From Geodermatophilus telluris (lineage in GTDB: Bacteria > Actinomycetota > Actinomycetes > Mycobacteriales > Geodermatophilaceae), in assembly GCF_900102745.1 (NCBI RefSeq), contig NZ_FMZF01000006.1:29489-93488 (forward strand): 64,000 nt of DNA, in the 5' to 3' direction. Every line of letters begins with the position of its first letter. Positions within the stretch are counted from its first letter, which is position 1. Positions 27,412 through 36,531 of the stretch are shown in pieces. Below the pieces are notes generated by a model. That model made no database searches. It saw only the letters and a program-made list of their open reading frames with translations, and was not told the DNA's origin. The position numbers and the translations under genes are program-made.

Positions 27412-28466
27412 CCGGCACCCGCGCCCCCCTTCCCGCCCAGACGAGCACGGCGGCCGCCGACGCGACGACGCCCAGCGCGAGGCGCCCCTCCCCGCTGCAC
27501 CGCGTCCTCGAGGCGGTCGGCGTGACCAACGTCAGCCTGCTGATCGCCCTGGCCCTCGTCATCCTGGTGATCGGCTCCCAGAACGCCGACTTCTTCCGCG
27601 GTTCGAACCTGATCGTCATCGGCACCGCCGTGGCCATCTCCGGCCTGCTCGCGGTCGTCCAGACGGTCGTGATCATCGCCGGCGGACTGGACATCTCCGT
27701 GGGATCCGTCGCGGGACTGGCCTCGGTCGCGTCGGCCATGATCTTCACCGCCACGGGGTCGACGGCCGTCCTCGGGCTGGCCGGCGCCGTGCTGATCGGA
27801 CTGCTCTGCGGCCTGGTCAACGGCGCGATCATCGTCTACGGGCGGGTGAACCCGGTCATCGCCACCCTCGCCACCCTCGCGGCCTTCAAGGGCATCGCGC
27901 AGCTGATCAGCAACGGTCGTGCCCAGGGCTACACCGGGAGCGACCCGATCTTCATCTTCCTGGCCCGCGGCTCGATCCTCGGCATCCCCACGCTGATCTG
28001 GGTCCTGCTGCTCGTCGCGGGCCTGCTGCACGTCATGCTCAAGTACACCGACATCGGCCGGAAGATCTACGCCCTCGGTGGCAACGACGCAGCCGCCCGC
28101 CTGGCCGGGATCAACATCAACCGCTACATCCTCGCGATCTTCGCCCTCGCGGGCATGGTCGCCGGCATCGCCGGCGTCCTCATCACCGCCCGTACCGGCT
28201 CGGGCCAGCCCATCTCCGGCAGCGAAGGCCTGGAGCTGGAGGCGATCACCGCCGCCGCGCTCGGTGGCACCGCCCTCAAGGGCGGCAAGGGCAGCATCAT
28301 CAGCACCCTGCTGGCCGTGCTGCTGCTCGGCGTGCTCATCAACGGCATGACCCTCCTCGGCGTCAACCCCTTCTGGCAGAACGTCGCGAAGGGCACCTTG
28401 CTCGTCGTCGCCGTCGTCATCCAGCAGCTCCGCAGCGGCGAGCGGCGGGTCGGGATCCCCCAGTGA
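27408..28466 (+). CDS. Sugar ABC transporter permease (RbsC/AraH family)
   Basis: The 352-residue inner-membrane protein has about ten hydrophobic segments and the family hallmarks GGLDISVGSV near 85, NPVIATLAT near 145 and YALGGNDAAARLAGI near 222. It forms the channel for the importer. The GTG start overlaps the ATPase stop. Confidence 0.93.
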   Translation: MTGTRAPLPAQTSTAAADATTPSARRPSPLHRVLEAVGVTNVSLLIALALVILVIGSQNADFFRGSNLIVIGTAVAISGLLAVVQTVVIIAGGLDISVGSVAGLASVASAMIFTATGSTAVLGLAGAVLIGLLCGLVNGAIIVYGRVNPVIATLATLAAFKGIAQLISNGRAQGYTGSDPIFIFLARGSILGIPTLIWVLLLVAGLLHVMLKYTDIGRKIYALGGNDAAARLAGININRYILAIFALAGMVAGIAGVLITARTGSGQPISGSEGLELEAITAAALGGTALKGGKGSIISTLLAVLLLGVLINGMTLLGVNPFWQNVAKGTLLVVAVVIQQLRSGERRVGIPQ

Positions 28467-28509
28467 CCCGACCGCGCAACCAGTTCGTGTACTCCGGGGG
28501 GAGTCCCGC

Positions 28510-29340
28510 ATGACCGCAGCCCATCCCACCGGCGGCGCCGCGCCGTCCGGCAGAGGCCCGGTGACGACCGTGCCGGCGCCGATGGCCAAGGCGGTCGTGT
28601 TGGTCACCGGCGGGGCGCAGGGCATCGGCGCCGCCGTCGTGGAGGCCGCCGTCGGTCAGGGGGCCGCGGTGTCGTTCTGCGACCTCACGGCGGAGGCAGG
28701 CGAGAAGCTGGCCGCGCGGCTGACCGGCGAGGGGCACCGGGTGTTCTTCCAGCCGGCCGACGTCACCGACGCCGACTCCGTCGCCGCGTGGGTGGCGGCT
28801 GCCGAGGCGGAGCTGGGCCTGCCCACGGCGCTGGTCAACAACGCCGGTCGCAACGCCTACTTCGACCCCGTGGCCATGTCCGAGCAGGACTGGGACGACG
28901 TGTTCGGCGTGGACCTGAAGGGTGCCTGGCTGTGCTCGCGCGCGGTGCTGCCGGCCATGTCTGCCGCGGGCCGGGGCAGCATCGTCAACATCGCGTCGCT
29001 GCACGCCCGGCTCACCCAACGCGGCATGTTCCCCTACGCGGCAGCCAAGTCCGGGCTCGTCGGGCTCACCCGCAGCCTCGCGCTCGAGGTCGCGGAGAAG
29101 GGGATCCGCGTGAACGCTCTCTCGCCCGGCTACATCCGCACCGCGCTGGCCGAGGAGTACTTCGCCGAGCGCCGAGGCCTCGGGGAGGAGGAGCGGGTGC
29201 TCGGTGTCCAGCCGCTCGGGCGCATCGGCACTCCCGCCGAGGTCGCTCAGGTGGCCTGCTTTCTCGCCTCGGACGCGGCGTCCTTCGTCACCGGCGCCGA
29301 CTGGGCGGTCGACGGCGGCTTCGGCGTGAGGTTCGCGTGA
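28510..29340 (+). CDS. SDR sugar dehydrogenase (probable galactose 1-dehydrogenase step)
   Basis: The 276-residue classical SDR has TGGAQGIGAAV near residue 33, NNAGRN near 108, and a Ser (NIASLHA)/Tyr-Lys (YAAAKSG) catalytic set near 158-175. A strong GGGGGGAG precedes the ATG; the first 25 residues are an extra low-complexity leader, so ATG at the MAKAVVLVTG position is an alternative. In this operon it is the only oxidoreductase, so it is assigned the oxidation of the free sugar to its lactone. The exact sugar is inferred from dgoD. Confidence 0.82.
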   Translation: MTAAHPTGGAAPSGRGPVTTVPAPMAKAVVLVTGGAQGIGAAVVEAAVGQGAAVSFCDLTAEAGEKLAARLTGEGHRVFFQPADVTDADSVAAWVAAAEAELGLPTALVNNAGRNAYFDPVAMSEQDWDDVFGVDLKGAWLCSRAVLPAMSAAGRGSIVNIASLHARLTQRGMFPYAAAKSGLVGLTRSLALEVAEKGIRVNALSPGYIRTALAEEYFAERRGLGEEERVLGVQPLGRIGTPAEVAQVACFLASDAASFVTGADWAVDGGFGVRFA

Positions 29341-30056
29341 GGGCGCGGCGCGGACTGCACGGCACCGTCGTGGACGAGCTCGGCTCACAGATCGTCAGCG
29401 GAGCCATCCCCGAGGGCACCGTGCTGGTCCCGGACGAGCTGTGCGAGCGCTACGGCGTCTCTCGGACCGTGGTCCGTGAGACCTTGCGCGTACTCGAGGC
29501 CAAGGGGCTGCTGTCCGCCCGGCAGAACGTGGGCACGCGGGTGCACGGCAGCAGCGACTGGGACGTGCTCGACCACGACGTCATCCTCTGGCGCATCCGC
29601 AGCAGCGACTACGCGGCCGTGACCCGGGAGCTGCTGGAGATGCGATCCGCCGTCGAACCCCATGCCGCCGGCCTGGCGGCCCGGAGGGCGGACGAGACGG
29701 GGGTCCGCGAGTTGCGCGAGGCGTACGCGGCCATGGTGGAGGCAGCCGGACGTGGCGACGTCGGGGCGTGGACGAGCGCGGACATCGTGTTTCACTCGGC
29801 TCTGTTGCGGGCGTCCGGCAACCCGATGATCGCCCAGCTCTCGAAGACGGTCGCCGCCGCGCTCGAGGCCCGCTCGGGCGAGGTGGCCGTGGAGGGCATC
29901 TCCCCGCACGCCGTCGACATGCACGGGGCTCTGGTGGACGCAGTCTCGTCGGGCGACGCGGTGGCGGCGCAGATGCGGATGGAGCAACTGCTCGGCGAGG
30001 CCGGCGACCAGATGGCCACGCTGATGGACCGTCTGGACCGGGCCCAGACCGGATGA
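29337..30056 (+). CDS. GntR-family regulator, FadR subfamily
   Basis: The 239-residue protein has an N-terminal winged helix (VPDELCERYGVSRTVVRETLRVL) and a C-terminal FCD effector domain with the metal-binding His of VFHSALL near 145 and a second in SPHAVDMHGAL near 195. FadR-type proteins such as DgoR control galactonate operons. The gene overlaps the SDR stop by four bases and is embedded in the operon, so it is probably autoregulatory. The candidate operator is the dyad in the dgoD/importer intergenic region. Confidence 0.9.
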   Translation: MRARRGLHGTVVDELGSQIVSGAIPEGTVLVPDELCERYGVSRTVVRETLRVLEAKGLLSARQNVGTRVHGSSDWDVLDHDVILWRIRSSDYAAVTRELLEMRSAVEPHAAGLAARRADETGVRELREAYAAMVEAAGRGDVGAWTSADIVFHSALLRASGNPMIAQLSKTVAAALEARSGEVAVEGISPHAVDMHGALVDAVSSGDAVAAQMRMEQLLGEAGDQMATLMDRLDRAQTG

Positions 30057-30922
30057 CCCGACCCGCATCGGAGCCGGCCGGCCTGACCTGGGAGGTGGAC
30101 CTGGCTCACGGCGCGCGGCTGACCGGGCTGACCGATCCCCGGGGACGGCAGTGGCTGGCCGACGACGACCGGCCCGGCCGCCGCCCCGGCGGGCCGGACG
30201 ACCGCTTCACCGACGGCCCGCTGGCCGGCTGGGACGAGATGCTGCCCAGCATCGACCCCTGCCTCCTGGACGAGGGCGGCCGGCAAGTGGCTGTCGGGGA
30301 CCACGGCGACCTGTGGTGCCGGCCCTGGTCGGGCGACGTCACGGAGCACGCCGTCGACGGCGCGAGCCTGCCCTTCCGGCTGCGGCGACGGGTCACCGGA
30401 ACCCCGTGCGGGATCCGGCTCGACTACGAGCTCACCGTCACCGGGGACCGCGTGGTCCCTCTCCTCTGGGCCGCTCATCCCCAGTTCGCGCTGCGCCCCG
30501 GCACGCGGTTGGTGCTGCCCAAGCAGGTGTCGGTCCTGCGTGTCGACGGCGACGACCCCGAGTCCGGGTCGTGGGCCGCCACCGTCGACCCCGGCAGGCT
30601 CGTGACGCCGGGGGGCTGCGGCAAGTGGTACGTCGACCCGGCGGGCTCGCCCGCGCTGCACGGTGCGGCGCTGGTGGACCCCGACGGCGGCTGGCTGCGC
30701 CTGACGTGGGACCCCGGCGACCTGCCGTACCTGGGGATCTGGCTCGACCGGGGACACCTGGCCGCCGGGGACGTGCTGGCGATCGAACCGAGCTCGGGCT
30801 TCTACGACCGGCTCGACCGTGCGGCCGCCGCGGGGAACGTGTGGACCGTGGCGCCCGGCCGGCCGCGCCGGTGGTGGGTGGCACTCGACGCAGGAGAGGA
30901 CGGAGAACCGTGGCGGACCTGA
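30053..30922 (+). CDS. Aldose 1-epimerase (mutarotase) family protein
   Basis: The 289-residue protein belongs to the galactose mutarotase-like fold. GWDEMLPSIDPC near 58, AAHPQFALRPG near 138 and a late AIEPSSGFYD carry the conserved acidic and His residues. It overlaps the gntR stop (ATGA). It would interconvert sugar anomers so the dehydrogenase can use the beta form. It is unrelated in sequence detail to the mutarotase of the xyl operon. Confidence 0.85.
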   Translation: MTRPASEPAGLTWEVDLAHGARLTGLTDPRGRQWLADDDRPGRRPGGPDDRFTDGPLAGWDEMLPSIDPCLLDEGGRQVAVGDHGDLWCRPWSGDVTEHAVDGASLPFRLRRRVTGTPCGIRLDYELTVTGDRVVPLLWAAHPQFALRPGTRLVLPKQVSVLRVDGDDPESGSWAATVDPGRLVTPGGCGKWYVDPAGSPALHGAALVDPDGGWLRLTWDPGDLPYLGIWLDRGHLAAGDVLAIEPSSGFYDRLDRAAAAGNVWTVAPGRPRRWWVALDAGEDGEPWRT

Positions 30923-31872
30923 TCGCCCGGCCGGTCGACGGGCCGGTCACCGAGCACGGCGAGGGGCCGGTCTGGGACGCCGACCGACAGGAGCTGCTCT
31001 GGGTCGACCTGCTGGCCGGCCGTGTGCACCGCGCCCTGGCCGGCGGCGGGACCCTGCAGTCCGGTGGGGTCGTGGACGTCGGCGGCACCGTGGGCGCGGT
31101 CCTGCCGGCCCGCGGCGGGGGATGGGTCCTCGCCGCCGACGACGGCTTCGCGCACCTCTCCGCCGACGGCTCCGTCCGCCGCCTCCTCGACCTGTCCACC
31201 GAGGAACTCGGTCGCACCCGGATGAACGACGCTGCCTGCGATCCCGCTGGGCGGTTGCTCGCCGGCACGATGGCGTTCGACGCGTCGCCCGGGTCCGGCA
31301 GCTTCTACCGGGTCGACCTCGACGGGACGGTGACCCGGCTGCTGAGCGGCCTGACCATCTCCAACGGCATCGCCTTCAGCCCCGACGGGACGGTGCTGTA
31401 CCTGGTCGACTCCGGTCCGGCCACCATCTGGGCCTTCGACTACGACGTCGACTCCGGGACCCTCGGCAGTCGCCGGCCCCTCGTCGTCGCCGAACCGGGC
31501 GCCGGCGGACCGGACGGACTGTGCACGGACGACGAGGGCTGCCTCTGGGTGGCCATGTGGGGTGGCGGGCAGGTGCGCCGCTACGCCCCCACCGGGGAGC
31601 TGCTCACCGCCGTCGACCTGCCGGTGTCCCAGCCGACCAGCTGCTGCTTCGCCGGCGCCGACGGGCGCCTCCTGGTGATCAGCACCTCCCCGCTCGGCCT
31701 GCCCGAGCGGGTGCACCGGCAGGAACCGCTGGCGGGCCGGCTGTTCGTCGCCGACGTCGGCGTCACCGGCCCGGCCGCCACGCCGTACGACGGCCCGCTC
31801 GCCGGCTGGACCGAACGGCCCGGCACGCCACTGGACATGTCCTGCACGGACGAGAGAGGTCCCGCCCGATGA
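30910..31872 (+). CDS. SMP-30/gluconolactonase family lactonase
   Basis: The 320-residue six-bladed beta-propeller protein hydrolyses sugar lactones to aldonates. The metal-binding Glu is in EHGEGPVWD near residue 18; the Asn of RTRMNDAACDPAGR near 105, the NGIAFSPDG segment near 153, and the Asp of GPDGLCTDDEG near 203 complete the site. It begins inside the epimerase gene (13-base overlap). In the pathway it opens galactonolactone to galactonate, the DgoD substrate. Confidence 0.92.
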   Translation: MADLIARPVDGPVTEHGEGPVWDADRQELLWVDLLAGRVHRALAGGGTLQSGGVVDVGGTVGAVLPARGGGWVLAADDGFAHLSADGSVRRLLDLSTEELGRTRMNDAACDPAGRLLAGTMAFDASPGSGSFYRVDLDGTVTRLLSGLTISNGIAFSPDGTVLYLVDSGPATIWAFDYDVDSGTLGSRRPLVVAEPGAGGPDGLCTDDEGCLWVAMWGGGQVRRYAPTGELLTAVDLPVSQPTSCCFAGADGRLLVISTSPLGLPERVHRQEPLAGRLFVADVGVTGPAATPYDGPLAGWTERPGTPLDMSCTDERGPAR

Positions 31873-32552
31873 GCCGACCACCCACCGCCTCGCCGCCCCG
31901 CCGGCCGATGAGCCCCCAGCTGCAGGACACCGGGGTGGTCGCGATCCTCCGTGCCGCAGACGGGCAGCGGCTCGGCGACGTGATCGACGTCCTGGTGGAG
32001 TGCGGGGTCACCTGCCTGGAGATCACGATGAACACCCCGGGCGCGCTGGCTGCCGTCACGGCGACCCGGGACCGGTTCGGCGACCGGGTGGACGTCGGCG
32101 TCGGCACCGTCCGCTCCGCCGAGCAGGTCGGTCCCGCCGCGGATGCAGGAGCCCGGTTCGTCGTGTGCCCCGACACCGTGCCCGCCGTCGGTGCCGCCGT
32201 CGTCGCCGCGGGGCTGTCCTGGTACCCGGGTGCGTTCACCGCCAGCGAGGCCACGACCGCGTGGGGGGCGGGCGCGACGGCGGTCAAGCTGTTCCCCGCC
32301 AGCGCCGGCGGCCCGCGCTACCTGCGGGAACTGCGCGCGCCGCTGGACGACGTGCCGTTCATCCCCACCGGGGGGGTGCGCCTCGAGCAGGTCCCCGAGT
32401 ACGTCACGGCGGGGGCCGTCGCGCTCGGCATCGGCAGCCCGCTGCTGGGGAACGCACTGACGGGAGGTCTGCTGGACGGCGAGGACGGTCTCTCGGCACG
32501 GGCGCAGGAGGTCGTGGCGGCAGTCGCGACCGCGCGGGCGGCGATCCGATGA
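31869..32552 (+). CDS. dgoA: 2-keto-3-deoxy-6-phosphogalactonate/gluconate aldolase
   Basis: The 227-residue class I aldolase of the KDPG/KDPGal family splits the phosphorylated 2-keto-3-deoxy acid to pyruvate and glyceraldehyde 3-phosphate. The catalytic Glu is in LEITMNTPGAL near 52, and the Schiff-base Lys is in TAVKLFPASAGGP near 137. Length is typical. The ATG overlaps the lactonase stop. Assignment to galactonate rather than gluconate rests on the accompanying DgoD. Confidence 0.9.
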   Translation: MSRPPTASPPRRPMSPQLQDTGVVAILRAADGQRLGDVIDVLVECGVTCLEITMNTPGALAAVTATRDRFGDRVDVGVGTVRSAEQVGPAADAGARFVVCPDTVPAVGAAVVAAGLSWYPGAFTASEATTAWGAGATAVKLFPASAGGPRYLRELRAPLDDVPFIPTGGVRLEQVPEYVTAGAVALGIGSPLLGNALTGGLLDGEDGLSARAQEVVAAVATARAAIR

Positions 32553-33493
32553 CCCCGGGACTGCTCGCGATCGGGGAGACGATGGCCGCGCTGTCGGCTC
32601 CCCAGGTCGGCCCACTGCGCCGAGCCCGCAGCCTCGACCTGCGGATAGCAGGGGCCGAGAGCACCGTCGCCATCGGCGCCGCCCGGTTGGGTGTGCGCGC
32701 CGCGTGGATCGGACGGGTCGGCGACGACGAGTTCGGCGCGCTGATCCGGGAGACCCTCGCCGGACAGGGCGTCGACGTCTCCGGCGTGGTCGTAGACCCG
32801 GATGCGCCGACCGGGCTGATGTTCAAGGAGCGGCGCGCGAGTGGCACCACACGGGTGAGCTACCGGCGCGCGGACGGCGCCGGAGCCCGGCTGGCACCGT
32901 CCGACATCGACGTCGGGGCGGTCCGGGCCGCCGCGGCCGTTCACGTCAGCGGGATCACGCCGGCGCTGTCCACTTCGGCGCGAGAGGCGGTCCGGCTGGC
33001 CGTCGGTGAGGCTCGCGCGGCCGGGACCCTGGTGTCGCTCGACCTGAACCACCGGTCGTCGCTCTGGCAGGGTCGCGACCCGGCCGCGGAGTACCGATGG
33101 CTCGTCGAGCGCGCCGACATCGTCTTCGCCACCGAGGCGGAGGCGCAGCTGCTCGTGCCCGGCCGGACGCCGGTCGAGTTGGCCCGCGCGCTCAGCGAGA
33201 TGGGGCCCGCAAGCGTCCTGCTGAAGTGCGGGGCCGACGGCGCCACGGCCGTCGTCGACGGCGTCGTGCTCGACGCGCCGGTCTTCCGGGTGCGCGAGAC
33301 CGATCCCGTGGGCGCGGGCGACTCCTTCGCCGCCGGCTGGCTGGCCGACACGCTCGCCGGTGCGGAGCCGGCACAGCGCCTGCGCACCGCGGCGGCCGCC
33401 GGTGCCTTCGCGGTCACCGTCGACGGTGACTGGGAGGGCCTGCCGTCCCGGGCGGAGCTGCACCTGCTGGAGGGGCACGACATCCACCGCTGA
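32549..33493 (+). CDS. dgoK: 2-keto-3-deoxy sugar-acid kinase (PfkB family)
   Basis: The 314-residue PfkB-family kinase has the N-terminal GAESTVAIGAARLG motif near 38 and the C-terminal anion-hole signature DPVGAGDSFAAGW with the catalytic Asp near 253. It would phosphorylate 2-keto-3-deoxygalactonate. Note that E. coli DgoK is a different (non-PfkB) kinase, so the symbol describes role and not homology. It is the last gene of the operon and overlaps the aldolase stop. Confidence 0.85.
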   Translation: MTPGLLAIGETMAALSAPQVGPLRRARSLDLRIAGAESTVAIGAARLGVRAAWIGRVGDDEFGALIRETLAGQGVDVSGVVVDPDAPTGLMFKERRASGTTRVSYRRADGAGARLAPSDIDVGAVRAAAAVHVSGITPALSTSAREAVRLAVGEARAAGTLVSLDLNHRSSLWQGRDPAAEYRWLVERADIVFATEAEAQLLVPGRTPVELARALSEMGPASVLLKCGADGATAVVDGVVLDAPVFRVRETDPVGAGDSFAAGWLADTLAGAEPAQRLRTAAAAGAFAVTVDGDWEGLPSRAELHLLEGHDIHR

Positions 33494-34146
33494 GCGAGAC
33501 CGGAGGCGCACGGCATCCGAACCACCGCCTCGGCGATGCCCGTGGGACGCGCGGCCTGCGCGCCGCAGGCTCGCGGATGCACGCCGCCTGCGGCGGGGAG
33601 CCGCGCACCCGCGGGTTGGTGGGGGTCAACCGGGGCAGCACCGGCGAACCTCTGGTGGTCCAGCGCGCCTGGGGCTTGCCCAAGCCCGGGAAGTCTGTCC
33701 GCCAGGCGGACCCTCACCGATCGGGAGCTGGTGGATACCCGAGGGCTGGATCGCCGACCGGGCTCGCTGCGCTGAGGGGCAGGTGCGGAGGTCGGCAACG
33801 ACGAGATGAGTCGGCCAGTGCACCCCGCCGTCCGCGGCCGAGCTCGACCATGACCCCCCTCCGTCCACGGTCCGCGCAGGGACGCCCGGTCCCGGAGGCG
33901 GCGCCACGTCCGCGCACGTGGCGGCCTGATACTGCAGGACCCTCCGAGACACCGTCACGCTCCGCGACGGGCAGAGGCGGGTGCACCAGATGCCCTCGTG
34001 CAGGTGGGCGTGGCGATCCTTGACCACCATCTTGACCACCATTGGACCAGGGCCGGGGCTGTTCACTCGTGTCCGCTGCCGTCCCGTGTACCAGCTGACC
34101 TGGGCACATGGACTGAGACGAACCTGCACGAACCCTCGGCCGACGG
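33494..34146. other. Gene-poor stretch at the right end of the island
   Basis: These 653 bases hold no frame with coding character on either strand. There are GC-rich dyads near 33550-33600, and near 34020 the word TGACCACCAT occurs twice, recalling the sequence just after the left repeat at 16719. It is probably decayed element DNA. Nothing else is recognised. Confidence 0.5.
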
Positions 34147-34245
34147 CTGGGGGTCACGGGGTCGCAGGTTCAAACCCTGTCAGCCCGACAGCGGAGAACC
34201 GCAGCTCAGGGGCCGTGTCCGGAGAGATCCGGAACGGCCCCTGAC
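34147..34245 (+). repeat. attR-like repeat: partial tRNA-Pro (3' part) plus terminator
   Basis: This copy matches 16601-16699 with four mismatches. It starts exactly in the tRNA anticodon loop and lacks the acceptor 5' strand, D arm and anticodon 5' stem, so it is not a tRNA gene. The terminator stem (34206-34244) is perfectly kept. Confidence 0.88.
34206..34244 (+). terminator. Second copy of the tRNA-Pro terminator hairpin
   Basis: The stem TCAGGGGCCGT/ACGGCCCCTGA with the inner GTCCGGA/TCCGGA is identical to the copy at 16660-16698. It was carried here with the attachment repeat. Confidence 0.8.
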
Positions 34246-34255
34246 TGCTCTCTCG

Positions 34256-34490
34256 CGGCGGTTGACCACCACGAGCCGACCCCGTGCTGGCCCTGGCCGG
34301 TGGCCGCGGTCGCCGGGTGTGTCCACGGCTCGGCGGGCGATGTCGAGGGAGACGTGACCGCGGATGTCGCCGGTGATGGCGACCGACGAGTGACCGAGGA
34401 CATCTGGACGACCTCGAGGCGGACACCCCAGGTGAGCATCACGCTGGCGGCGGGCAGCTCGTGGCCACGGGCACACCGCAGCAGGTCAGC
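34256..34490 (-). pseudogene. Tyrosine recombinase (integrase) C-terminal remnant, frameshifted
   Basis: Read on the reverse strand, one frame gives HELPAASVMLTWGVRLEVVQ and, after a one-base loss near 34403, another frame gives DVLGHSSVAITGDIRGHVS and DIARRAVDT. Together these match the end of the catalytic domain of phage-type integrases, including the LGHSS motif before the catalytic Tyr region. The N-terminal and most catalytic parts are missing. It runs towards the attachment repeat, as an integrase gene usually does. Confidence 0.75.
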
Positions 34491-34671
34491 ACCGCCCCGG
34501 ACCGCTGACCGACGTCGGCGTGGCACGGGTGCCGGCCGTGGCAGTCCGACCCTGACGCGCAGCCCGAGCCGTTGAGGGGCGTGCCCGGCGGCAGGTGTGC
34601 GGAGCCGCCCGAGACGGAGGGGGTGTGCCGGGCGGCTCCGCTCGACGTGTCCGAGGGGACGAGACGCGTCG

Positions 34672-35319
34672 CTACTCGCTGCTCGGCCCCGCCACGAGCC
34701 GGCGGAAGTGCTCCGCGGTCATGACGTGAGCGGTGGAGAACGCGAGGATGGAGAGGGTGGCGCGGTGCACGTCGTCGGCGGACATGGCACCCCATCCGAC
34801 GTCGGGGTAGTCGAACGTGCCCGTGGCGTCGGAGAGGAACGCCACCTTGTAGTTGTGGAACATGGCGTCACGTGCGGTCGCGTGACAGCAGTTCTCCGTG
34901 GTGGTCCCGGAGACGACGACCGTGTCGACGCCCCACTCGCGCAGGATCAGGTCCAGGTCCGTGGCGAAGAAGCCGCTGTAGCGGTGCTTCTTGATGACGT
35001 GCTCGCCGGGCGCCGGGGCCAGAGCCGGGAAGATCTCCGCTCCCGGGGTGCCGTCGACGAGGGCGGCCCGCTGGTCGATCGGCGGGTAGAGGTCGTCGTA
35101 CAGGCCCATGTCCGAGCCGTCCTCGCGGTGGACGTGAGCCGTGTAGATCACGCGGATCCCGTGGTCCCGGCAGAACGCGAGCGTCTGCGCCAGCTCGCCG
35201 GCCATCGCCAGAGCCTGCTTGGACTGCAGCGCCGCACCGTCGGCGACGAAGTCGTTCTGCATGTCGACGACGACCATGGCCGTCGTCGCGGGGTCGATGC
35301 GGTCGAACGTGTACGGCAC
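34672..35319 (-). CDS. Isochorismatase-family cysteine hydrolase
   Basis: The 215-residue protein has the catalytic triad of the isochorismatase-like family: Asp in VVVDMQNDF near 18, Lys in HVIKKHRYSGF near 115 and Cys in TTTENCCHATARDA near 148. The family includes nicotinamidase, N-carbamoylsarcosine amidase and ureidoacrylate or isochorismate hydrolases. GTG 35319 follows GGAGG. The double Cys and TTTE context resembles amidohydrolases more than true isochorismatases, but the substrate is unknown. Confidence 0.88.
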   Translation of the reverse strand: MPYTFDRIDPATTAMVVVDMQNDFVADGAALQSKQALAMAGELAQTLAFCRDHGIRVIYTAHVHREDGSDMGLYDDLYPPIDQRAALVDGTPGAEIFPALAPAPGEHVIKKHRYSGFFATDLDLILREWGVDTVVVSGTTTENCCHATARDAMFHNYKVAFLSDATGTFDYPDVGWGAMSADDVHRATLSILAFSTAHVMTAEHFRRLVAGPSSE

Positions 35320-35612
35320 GGGGGCCTCCAGGTCGTGTCGTCGGCAGGGGCGGCGGCAGGCGGGTCGAGTGGGCTGCGTGCACCGGGAGGGAACGACCGA
35401 GCCTGGTGTGTCACTCTCGGCGTCGTGCAGCGGAACCATGACACGTCTGCGCGACCGGCAACAGCACTCTGCTCGTCGGCGGACTTCGCATCCGGGGCCG
35501 GACCGACGTGGCTGTGGACGTCTGCGGTGAGCGCGCAGGACGAGTGACCGTGGTGCGCCTGGACGACCCGTCTGTGCGTGCCGGCCGCGGGCAGGAGGTC
35601 CCGGCGGGTGGC

Positions 35613-36238
35613 TCACCCGCCCGCTCGGCCCGCCGGCTCCCGCTGCAGGAACCCGGCCACGAGGTCGGCCATGGCCGGCGGGTCCCAGCTGTGCTGGGCG
35701 CCGGCGACCTCTGCCCGGGTCGCGTGCGGCAGGGCGGCCGCCCGCGAGGCGGCCGCTAGTGCGCCACGGCGCCGGCGCGGTCCCCGGCGTCCAGCAGCCG
35801 GTAGAGCTCCGCGGTCCACTCCGGGACGCCTCCCGCTGCCGGGTCGAGCGGGGCCTCGAACAGGACCAGGCCGTCCACCGGCAGACCGTCGGTCGCGGCC
35901 CGCAGTGCGATGGCGCACCCGGAGGAGTGGCCGCACAGCGTGGCCCGGCCGCCGGCCAGCTCGACCAGCGCGGCGATGGCGGCCAGCTCGTCGGCGAGGT
36001 CGACGCGTCCCTCGCGGAAGCTGTCGGCCCTGCCCACGCGGTCGTGGACGACGGTCGTGAAGCCACGCTCGGCCAGGAGCCCGGCCGTCTCACTCGTCTG
36101 CGGGTCGATCGCGCGGAAGGGTCCCGCGCCGGCGACGAGGACGACGGCCGGACCCTCGCCGCGGCGCTCGTAGCCCACGGTGTCGCCGCGGGACGTGGTC
36201 ACGTGCTCCACGGCGGGAGCCGCTCCTCCAGGGGGCAT
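35613..36238 (-). pseudogene. Alpha/beta hydrolase, broken by deletion and frameshift
   Basis: The frame from ATG 36238 gives a good N-terminal half: VVLVAGAGPFR near 32, VVHDRVGRADSF near 63 and the nucleophile elbow CGHSSGCAIA near 102. It ends at a TAG (35756-35758) after AGAVAH. The C-terminal part with the catalytic His (AGAQHSWDPPAM) follows in another frame down to 35613. The cap region expected between them, roughly 50 residues, is missing. The ATG overlaps the stop of the DUF4287 gene. Confidence 0.7.
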
Positions 36239-36531
36239 CAGGCGTCGCCGGTCCGGGCCGCGATGCCGTCGAGCCGCAGCACCGCGGACTCGTCGCGGTG
36301 GGAGCCGGTCGTCCCGACGTGCGTCTCGCTGATCTGCGGGCCCTTGGTGATCACGTGGACCAGCGCCATGCCGTGACCGCGGCCGAGGCCGAAGTCCTCC
36401 GTCAACCAGTCCAGGATCGGACCGGCCTTCGTGCCGGGGCCGAAGCCGCGCGCCGCGGCGAGGTCGACGAGCTCCTGCGGGGTCCTCCCCGTCTTCTGCT
36501 CGGCCGCGTCGAGGTAGGCCTGGAACGACAT
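36238..36531 (-). CDS. DUF4287 domain protein
   Basis: The 97-residue protein starts MSFQAYLDAAEQKTGRTP and contains GFGPGTKAGPILDWL and DFGLGRGHGMALVHVI, the conserved core of DUF4287. A GGAGGCG precedes the ATG. The function is unknown. Its stop overlaps the start of the broken hydrolase, so the two were one operon. Confidence 0.85.
   Translation of the reverse strand: MSFQAYLDAAEQKTGRTPQELVDLAAARGFGPGTKAGPILDWLTEDFGLGRGHGMALVHVITKGPQISETHVGTTGSHRDESAVLRLDGIAARTGDA

Noticed and set aside
34147..34188. A second tRNA-Pro gene at the right repeat
   Set aside because: The D arm, acceptor 5' strand and anticodon 5' stem are absent, so it cannot fold as a tRNA.
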